33,524 bases of DNA, taken from the NCBI RefSeq assembly GCF_000420525.1, contig NZ_ATVC01000027.1:1-33524 (forward strand). The letters are read 5' to 3'. This document shows, one piece after another, positions 26,799 through 33,524 of this stretch. The number at the start of each line of letters is the position of its first letter. Within the stretch, counting starts at the first letter, position 1. The notes under the pieces were generated by a model, which worked only from the letters and a program-made list of their open reading frames with translations, was not told where the DNA came from and made no database searches. Source of the stretch: Aquaspirillum serpens DSM 68 (GTDB taxonomy: Bacteria > Pseudomonadota > Gammaproteobacteria > Burkholderiales > Aquaspirillaceae). Made by a program: the position numbers and the translations under genes.

Positions 26799-28042
26799 TG
26801 CTGAGAGTTGCCCCTTTTATCCGTTTCTTTGTCTTGTTGTGGATTGCGGTTTTTGCTGCACCGGTTGGCTCGATGAGCGCGTTGCCGATGGATGTGATCC
26901 GCACCATACGCGAAGAACCCAACTTGCAAGGCGAAGGTAGCTCGAGCAATCTCGAAGCGCTGGTGGTGCAAAGCCTAAAATCGATTCGCCAGCAACGGTT
27001 TGATGATGCCCTCGATCTGATTGATCGGGCGTTAGATATCAATCCTTCCTTCCGCTTGGCGCAAATGATTAAGGGAGATTTGCTGCTGGCGCGGGCACGC
27101 CCATTAGAAAGTCTGGGAAATGTCAGTGATGCCCCTCCCGAGGCAGTCGAAGACTTGCGGCGCGAGGCGTTTGTGCGCTTGGCGCGTTACGAAGCGCCAC
27201 CACCGGTCAATCTAGTGCCTGATGCCCTGCTAGAACTATCGCCCCAACAAAAATATGCGGTTTTGGTTGATACCGGTCGCTCGCGGGTGTACCTGTTTGA
27301 AAACCGTGATGGCAACCCACGCTATATCAGTGATTACTACGTTACCATCGGTAAGTTAGGGACAGAAAAACAAAAAGAGGGCGATAAACGCACGCCTCTG
27401 GGGGTTTACCATGTGACCCGCAGTCTTGATCCCGATACCCTGCCTGATCTGTATGGCGATGGTGCGTATCCCATCAACTACCCCAATGCCCTCGATCGCA
27501 AATTTGGCCGCACTGGTTATGGGATTTGGTTGCATGGTTCGCCCAGCGACACCTATAGCCGCCCGCCACAAGCCAGTGATGGCTGCGTTGTCCTAACCAA
27601 TCCTGACATCGTGGACTTAGGAAAACGCATCCAAGTTGGCTTTACGCCGGTGGTGATTGCGCCGAAGGTCAATTGGGTCAAAATGTCCGAACGCGAGATT
27701 TTGCGCCGCGAGTTACAAGAGGAAATTGAAACATGGCGGCAAGATTGGGAAAGCCGTGATATGGGGCGTTATTTGTCGCATTATGCCGACCAGTTCTGGA
27801 GTGATGATGGCAATTTCAGCCAATGGCGTGAACAAAAACAACGGGTCAATCAAGGGAAATCGTGGGTAAAAGTTGAGTTAAGTAATCTCAGTATCCTGCG
27901 CTATCCCGCCGCACAACCGATGGTGGAAGTCAGCTTTGACCAAAATTATCAAAGTAACAACCTCAAACAAGTGATTCGTAAACGGCAATATTGGGTGAAA
28001 CAAGACCAAGATTGGAAAATTGTGTACGAAGGCGCCGGTTAA
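26798..28042 (+). CDS. L,D-transpeptidase (YkuD) with NTF2-like C-terminal domain
   Basis: A 414-residue exported protein. An N-terminal hydrophobic signal or anchor (MLRVAPFIRFFVLLWIAVFAAPVG) is followed by a helical TPR-like stretch (about 50-90) and a YkuD domain (about 145-290) with the catalytic pattern WLHGSPSDTYSRPPQASDGCVVL (His early, Ser-Asp-Gly-Cys later). It ends in an NTF2-like domain (about 300-414, ETWRQDWESRDMGRYLSHYADQFW...). YkuD enzymes make 3-3 peptidoglycan cross-links or attach proteins to the wall. It is translationally coupled to the preceding TPR gene, which ends in the same kind of domain. The exact reaction here is not determinable. Confidence 0.88.
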   Translation: MLRVAPFIRFFVLLWIAVFAAPVGSMSALPMDVIRTIREEPNLQGEGSSSNLEALVVQSLKSIRQQRFDDALDLIDRALDINPSFRLAQMIKGDLLLARARPLESLGNVSDAPPEAVEDLRREAFVRLARYEAPPPVNLVPDALLELSPQQKYAVLVDTGRSRVYLFENRDGNPRYISDYYVTIGKLGTEKQKEGDKRTPLGVYHVTRSLDPDTLPDLYGDGAYPINYPNALDRKFGRTGYGIWLHGSPSDTYSRPPQASDGCVVLTNPDIVDLGKRIQVGFTPVVIAPKVNWVKMSEREILRRELQEEIETWRQDWESRDMGRYLSHYADQFWSDDGNFSQWREQKQRVNQGKSWVKVELSNLSILRYPAAQPMVEVSFDQNYQSNNLKQVIRKRQYWVKQDQDWKIVYEGAG

Positions 28043-28060
28043 TAAATTGTTGCGCTAAAC

Positions 28061-28093
28061 AAAAAACGGCCCGCCACCGCGAGCCGTTTTTTT
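28061..28093. terminator. Bidirectional terminator between the transpeptidase and comEA
   Basis: AAAAAACGGC and GCCGTTTTTTT flank an inner CGC/GCG pair and a CACC loop. The A-run, GC stem and T-run arrangement serves both converging genes. Confidence 0.88.
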
Positions 28094-28110
28094 ATGCCGA
28101 ATTGTGAGGC

Positions 28111-28446
28111 CTATTTTTTCACCGGTGCTTGTGCTGCAGCAGGTGTTGCCGCCGGCGCGGCGGCGGCGGGTTTAACCGCGGCAGGGGCGGTGGCCGGTTT
28201 GCCCACTGACAGTTCAGCCTTCATTTTCTCGACTGATTTTTTGCCAAAGCCATCGACCTTTTCCAAATCTTCCAAGCTTTTGAAAGGGCCATTTTTGCTG
28301 CGGTAGTCAATAATCGCTTTTGCTTTTGCCGGCCCAATCCCTGTTACGCTTTCTAACTGGGCTTGGTTGGCAGTGTTGAGGTCAACGGCAGCCCAAGCTG
28401 ACTGAAAAGCACATGCGGCAACCAGCATCAGAAACCATTTTTTCAC
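28111..28446 (-). CDS. comEA: ComEA-like helix-hairpin-helix DNA-binding protein
   Basis: A 111-residue exported protein. Signal peptide MKKWFLMLVAACAFQSAWA is followed by a ComEA-type double helix-hairpin-helix (VDLNTANQAQLESVTGIGPAKAKAIIDYR, then SLEDLEKVDGFGKKSVEKMK). The tail of about 35 residues is a low-complexity Ala/Pro/Lys stretch. ComEA proteins bind incoming DNA in the periplasm during natural transformation; this short form is typical of Gram-negative bacteria. The Ala/Pro tail is an uncommon extra. Confidence 0.88.
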   Translation of the reverse strand: MKKWFLMLVAACAFQSAWAAVDLNTANQAQLESVTGIGPAKAKAIIDYRSKNGPFKSLEDLEKVDGFGKKSVEKMKAELSVGKPATAPAAVKPAAAAPAATPAAAQAPVKK

Positions 28447-28560
28447 GATTTACTCCTCGAAAACGCTATTCATAAACTGAACAGTGGACAAATGGGATGA
28501 ACAAAACAACATATCATGCCCAAGGCGTAATTTAGCCTGTGGGGTGATGTTTTGCAATCC

Positions 28561-29382
28561 TTATTGCATGAAAAATTCCAAAACAATCTTTGAGCCAATG
28601 TAACCCAGCAACAAGACAACACTGCCACCAAGGGTCCATTGCGCGGCATAACGACCACGCCAGCCATAACGCAAACGGCCTGCCAACAGCGTGGCAAAGG
28701 TTAACCACGCACACAATGACAAAACGTTTTTATGATTGAATGTAAAAGGGCGGTGGAAAATATGTTCAGAAAACAACGCACCGGATAACACAGTCAAACT
28801 TAATAAGAAAAAGCCACTCCACAAGACACGAAATAACAGTTTTTCGAGTGTTAATAGCGGTGGCACATGTTGTAAAAACCGCATACCGCGTTTTTGATGC
28901 AATAGCCGTTCTACCGTCAACATCAACACAGCTAACAGCGTGGCAAGTGTAAACAAGCTATAGGCAAATAGCGCCACTAACACATGCAGAGCAAAAGGCA
29001 GCGAGGGGGTGAGGTGAGGAAGTGGCGCCGCCGGTAGGATAATCCCCAACAACACACCAAGGGCAGCGGATAGGAATAACAGAATCTGCACCCCTTCAAG
29101 GCGGTGGAAAAATGCCGTTACCCAATAAATCAATACCACTAACCACATCACTAATGAAATCGACTGACCCACGCCAAGGTGCATCCACCAACTTTCATCC
29201 CCTGCACCAAGACTGAGGGCATGACTGAACAGGGCTGCCGCTAAAGTCGTTTGTTCTGCCAATCGCATGCTGGCGGTTAGCGGTTGGCGTTGTCCTTGCC
29301 AGCGGACAAAAAAGTAGCGGCTCATTAAGAGATATAACAAGGCTGCCGCAGCAGCCAACAAGGTAAAAGCAGAAAAAGGCAT
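28561..29382 (-). CDS. ypjD: YpjD/CcsA-like cytochrome c assembly-family membrane protein
   Basis: A 273-residue inner-membrane protein with about eight hydrophobic segments and the cytochrome c assembly (CcsA/YpjD) pattern, including HVLVALFAYSLFTLATLLAVLML and the late LSGALFSEHIFHRPFTFNHKNVLSLCAW, with conserved His residues. Position supports the call: ypjD lies divergently next to ffh in E. coli and many proteobacteria. Its role is not established; a haem-handling or ABC-permease-like function is suggested by the family. Confidence 0.88.
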   Translation of the reverse strand: MPFSAFTLLAAAAALLYLLMSRYFFVRWQGQRQPLTASMRLAEQTTLAAALFSHALSLGAGDESWWMHLGVGQSISLVMWLVVLIYWVTAFFHRLEGVQILLFLSAALGVLLGIILPAAPLPHLTPSLPFALHVLVALFAYSLFTLATLLAVLMLTVERLLHQKRGMRFLQHVPPLLTLEKLLFRVLWSGFFLLSLTVLSGALFSEHIFHRPFTFNHKNVLSLCAWLTFATLLAGRLRYGWRGRYAAQWTLGGSVVLLLGYIGSKIVLEFFMQ

Positions 29383-29514
29383 AGTGACAACCAGCAGCCA
29401 GCCAACTGCGCGCGGTGAAATGCGGCGGCATTTTGGCCTATGGGTTAAAATAGAAACTTTGCCAAGTCTATACCAAACCCTTCTGGCGTTGGCATCTCAC
29501 GAAGGACATTCCCG

Positions 29515-30870
29515 ATGCTCGACAATCTGACAAACCGACTTTCCGGCGTCATTAAAACGTTACGAGGCCATGCGCGCCTTACCGAAGACAATATCGCCGA
29601 TGCCATGCGTGAAGTCCGCATGGCGCTTTTAGAAGCCGATGTTGCCTTACCCGTAGTGAAAAATTTTGTTGCCAGCGTAAAAGAACGCGCACTGGGTCAG
29701 GAGGTGATGGGGAGCCTGACACCGGGTCAAGCCATTATCGGCGTGGTGCATGAAGAGCTGGTCAAATTGATGGGGGCACAAAACGATGCCCTAAATTTGG
29801 CGGCTGTCCCACCGGCAATTGTCTTGATGGCAGGTTTACAAGGCGCAGGTAAAACCACCACCGTCGGTAAACTTGCCAAATTACTAAAAGAAAAACACAA
29901 GAAAAAAGTATTGGTGGTGTCGGCTGACGTCTATCGCCCAGCGGCGATTGAACAGTTACAAACCCTCGCCAAACAGCTTGATGTTGAGTTTTTCCCCTCC
30001 GATCCAAGCCAAAAACCGGTGGCAATTGCGCTGGCGGCAGTCGATCATGCCAAGCGTCATTTCTTCGATGTCCTGTTAGTCGATACCGCTGGCCGCTTGG
30101 CGATTGATGCGGCGATGATGGAGGAAATCAAAGCCTTGCATGCTGCGGTGAAACCGGTGGAAACCCTGTTTGTGGTCGATGCCATGCAGGGGCAAGATGC
30201 TGTCAATACCGCACAGGCATTTAACGAAGCCTTACCTCTGACCGGTGTGGTGTTGACCAAACTCGATGGTGACTCGCGTGGTGGGGCGGCGCTCTCGGTG
30301 CGCCATGTCACCGGCAAGCCGATTAAATTTATTGGCGTTGGCGAAAAATTAACCGGTTTAGAACCCTTCCATCCAGAACGGATGGCTAGCCGTATTTTGG
30401 GCATGGGCGATGTGCTGTCGCTGATCGAAGACGTGCAAAAAGGCATGGATCAGGCCGAAGCACTCAAGATGGCGAAGAAACTGAAGTCGGGTAAGGGCTT
30501 TGACCTTGAAGACTTCAAAGCCCAAATTCAACAGATGCGAAAAATGGGCGGCATGGTCAGTCTGATGGAAAAAATGCCTGGTCAGTTAGGTCAACTCGCC
30601 AAGGGGGTGCAAGGGGCAGACGCAGATAAAGCCGTCAATCGTATCGAGGGCATTATCAATTCGATGACGCCGCAAGAACGTGCTAAACCCGATTTAATTA
30701 AGGCCAGCCGTAAACGCCGGATTGCCGCAGGCAGTGGGGTAACCGTGCAAGAGGTCAACCGTTTGTTAAAGCAGTTTGAAGAAACCCAAAAAATGATGAA
30801 GCAGTTTACTGCCAAAGGCGGTATTTCTAAGTTAATGCGTGGAATGAAAGGCATGCTGCCAGGCATGTAA
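29515..30870 (+). CDS. ffh: Signal recognition particle protein Ffh
   Basis: A 451-residue SRP54 GTPase that, with 4.5S RNA, targets membrane proteins cotranslationally. N domain at about 1-90; G domain with P-loop GLQGAGKTT (108-116), DVYRPAAIEQL, DTAGR and TKLDGDSRGG; the M domain is Met-rich at the C-terminus (KMMKQFTAKGGISKLMRGMKGMLPGM). Length is standard. It is preceded by divergent ypjD and followed 4 nt later by an ATP-grasp gene. Confidence 0.97.
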   Translation: MLDNLTNRLSGVIKTLRGHARLTEDNIADAMREVRMALLEADVALPVVKNFVASVKERALGQEVMGSLTPGQAIIGVVHEELVKLMGAQNDALNLAAVPPAIVLMAGLQGAGKTTTVGKLAKLLKEKHKKKVLVVSADVYRPAAIEQLQTLAKQLDVEFFPSDPSQKPVAIALAAVDHAKRHFFDVLLVDTAGRLAIDAAMMEEIKALHAAVKPVETLFVVDAMQGQDAVNTAQAFNEALPLTGVVLTKLDGDSRGGAALSVRHVTGKPIKFIGVGEKLTGLEPFHPERMASRILGMGDVLSLIEDVQKGMDQAEALKMAKKLKSGKGFDLEDFKAQIQQMRKMGGMVSLMEKMPGQLGQLAKGVQGADADKAVNRIEGIINSMTPQERAKPDLIKASRKRRIAAGSGVTVQEVNRLLKQFEETQKMMKQFTAKGGISKLMRGMKGMLPGM

Positions 30871-30874
30871 GGCG

Positions 30875-31804
30875 ATGAATTCATCTGTTGTAAAGACCCA
30901 TCCAGCGTGGGATGTGGTGGTATTGACCGAAGCGCGCTATCTGGTTGAAGACGAAAACGATTGGTATAGCCGCCAACTCCATGCCGAAGATCGCTATGTT
31001 GTAGAAGCGTTGCAGGCATTAGGGCTGCGCGTAGTGCGGCGTGATTGGGCGGACCCTGCGAATACCTCAGGGGATGCACAAAGTTTGTTATTCCGTAGCA
31101 CATGGGATTACTTCGACCGTTTTACGACCTTCTCCCCGTGGCTGGAACAGGTATCCCAACAATGCCAGCTGTTTAATCCAGCACCGTTGCTGCGTTGGAA
31201 TGTGGACAAACACTATTTGGCCCATTTGCAAACCGCTGGGGTGCGGATTGTCCCGACTCATTTTATCGAAGTCGGCGACCCACACACCCTAGCCGATCAG
31301 TTGGCCCTGTTTGACGATGAGCAATGGATTCTCAAACCGGCGGTGTCGGGGGCGGCGCGGCATACCTATCGCTTTCACCGCCACCAAGTCGCCGATTACC
31401 AAGCGATTTATGCTGAATTGATTGCACATGAAAGCCTGCTGTTACAGCCGTTCCAACAGGCGATCACCGAGCAAGGCGAACTCTCTATCATCGTGATTGA
31501 TGGCAAGGTTACCCATGCCATTCGTAAAACCGCCAAGGCCGGTGATTTTCGAGTACAAGACGATCACGGTGGTACGGTGCATGCCCACGAGGCGACGGCA
31601 GAGGAAATTGCCTTTGCGCAAGCTGCTGTAGCTGCCGTGCCGTTTGATGTGGTGTATGCGCGGGTTGATGTGATTCGCGATAACCAAGGCCAGTTGGCGG
31701 TGATGGAACTGGAGATGGTCGAGCCGGAGTTATTCTTCCGCTATTGCCCTGCCGCGGCTGAACATCTGGCTCGGGCCGTACACCGCCGTTTGCAAGCGAT
31801 GTAA
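30875..31804 (+). CDS. ATP-grasp family protein
   Basis: A 309-residue protein of the ATP-grasp fold. LFRSTWDYFDR (about 71-81) resembles the DcsG (cycloserine pathway) and glutathione-synthetase-like group. WNVDKHYLAHLQTAGVRIVPTHFI, DEQWILKPAVSGAARHTYRF (ATP-binding Lys) and a late AVMELEMVEPELFF with acidic metal ligands complete the fold. Such enzymes ligate a carboxylate to an amine, thiol or hydroxyl; the substrate is unknown. It starts 4 nt after ffh, so it is probably cotranscribed, which gives no functional clue. Confidence 0.82.
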   Translation: MNSSVVKTHPAWDVVVLTEARYLVEDENDWYSRQLHAEDRYVVEALQALGLRVVRRDWADPANTSGDAQSLLFRSTWDYFDRFTTFSPWLEQVSQQCQLFNPAPLLRWNVDKHYLAHLQTAGVRIVPTHFIEVGDPHTLADQLALFDDEQWILKPAVSGAARHTYRFHRHQVADYQAIYAELIAHESLLLQPFQQAITEQGELSIIVIDGKVTHAIRKTAKAGDFRVQDDHGGTVHAHEATAEEIAFAQAAVAAVPFDVVYARVDVIRDNQGQLAVMELEMVEPELFFRYCPAAAEHLARAVHRRLQAM

Positions 31805-33214
<1,410 letters not shown>

Positions 33215-33234
33215 TTTGCTTTTTGTTTCAAAGT

Positions 33235-33263
33235 AAAAAAACCGCCGTCAAAGGCGGTTTTTT
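33235..33263 (+). terminator. Terminator after purB
   Basis: CCGCC (33242-33246) and GGCGG (33253-33257) are extended by A and T runs on both sides (seven A, six T). A textbook intrinsic terminator 20 nt after the purB stop. Confidence 0.93.
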
Positions 33264-33322
33264 CATTGTCTTGCAATGCACAATACCGCTAATCTCTCCC
33301 CTTATTTTAGAGGCTTGTACGC

Positions 33323-33524
33323 TGTAAACAACCCGCGACTGAAGTCGCAGGCTTTATCGTAGGACGAGACAATGTCTATCCCCGACATTAGGCCGGTTTA
33401 CAACAGCCCTTGGCGAGACGGCCGTCTCGCCAATCCACCGATATTAGCGCCTCGGTGGAGAACGGCTACAGATCCTGTGCTCCCACCGCTTTGCGGTAAC
33501 CTGGGATGCCGGCCACCGAAAACT
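33323..33524 (+). ncRNA. Putative HEARO / IscB omega-RNA, truncated by the window end
   Basis: About 200 nt of non-coding, very structured sequence. TGTAAAC (33323-33329) pairs with GTTTACA (33396-33402), enclosing hairpins at 33332-33351 (GCGACT/AGTCGC) and AATGTC/GACATT (33371-33388). Then come a perfect 24-nt palindrome (33410-33433), a CCACCG/CGGTGG hairpin, an ACCGC/GCGGT hairpin and the motif GGGATGCC. The order and pieces such as GACATTAGGCCGG and GGATGCC recall HEARO RNAs lying upstream of iscB. The guide would be roughly the 16 nt before 33323. Alternative: the right end of a minus-strand tnpB element, since the first hairpin read in reverse has a CTTCAG loop like the left element. 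Confidence 0.5.
33323..33524. mobile_element. Probable end of a second IS200/IS605-type (OMEGA) element
   Basis: The sequence changes character about 60 nt after the purB terminator, from plain intergenic DNA to dense inverted repeats. The boundary is placed near TGTAAAC at 33323. No complete ORF is visible in the remaining 200 bp; the protein gene (iscB on plus, or tnpB on minus) would lie outside the window. Confidence 0.5.

Overview
This 33.5 kb window looks like chromosomal DNA from a betaproteobacterium. Lineage is inferred from gene content and protein flavour (short-form HisG, ilvI-ilvH-ilvC order, dfp-dut pair, ypjD beside ffh, S-methylthioinosine phosphorylase beside hpt). Neisseriales is a plausible guess but is not proven. 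Most of it is housekeeping and biosynthetic DNA of moderate GC, interrupted by a few accessory patches and bounded at both ends by RNA-guided (OMEGA-type) transposon pieces.

Left end (1-4.1 kb). The 3' end of a tnpB-bearing IS200/IS605-type element sits inside upp, of which only the last 35 codons remain. Next come a purine-salvage pair (hpt and a methylthioinosine/methylthioadenosine phosphorylase), a DHH phosphoesterase, peptide deformylase (def) and, convergent, an EAL-domain cyclic-di-GMP phosphodiesterase.

4.2-10.2 kb. A complete sulfonate-sulfur operon, ssuEADCBF, lies on the minus strand. Divergent from it is a small accessory patch: a YjhX-family toxin gene followed by a GNAT acetyltransferase (a candidate toxin-antitoxin pair), inverted repeats and an unexplained hairpin-rich intergenic region. 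A 46-codon small ORF follows on the minus strand.

10.3-21.6 kb, all on the minus strand. hisG, a LysE-type exporter and hisD; a PilZ/YcgR flagellar brake protein; a SCO-type copper chaperone; bioD; leuA; pssA; and ilvI-ilvH-ilvC. LeuA carries an N-terminal helix-turn-helix-like domain of about 75 residues, and GTCTAATT-type repeats lie around its start. Together these suggest a biosynthetic enzyme that may also bind DNA.

22-23.8 kb. An RDD-family membrane-protein gene is followed by an AT-rich 0.8 kb insert with one unrecognised gene, and then by a 311 bp second copy of the RDD gene's 3' end. Inside the shared reading frame the two copies differ only at synonymous third positions. This is a footprint of integration or recombination.

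23.8-33.5 kb. dut and coaBC (minus strand); a TPR lipoprotein-like/periplasmic protein coupled to an L,D-transpeptidase; a ComEA-like protein; ypjD; ffh; an ATP-grasp protein; and purB. After the purB terminator, the last 200 bp fold into many hairpins and resemble the HEARO/omega-RNA that precedes iscB genes, whose ORF would lie beyond the window.

The strongest leads are the HTH-LeuA fusion with its repeats, the RDD duplication with its orphan cargo gene, the yjhX-GNAT pair, and the two different OMEGA elements (one of which has destroyed upp). No tRNA, rRNA or CRISPR array was seen.
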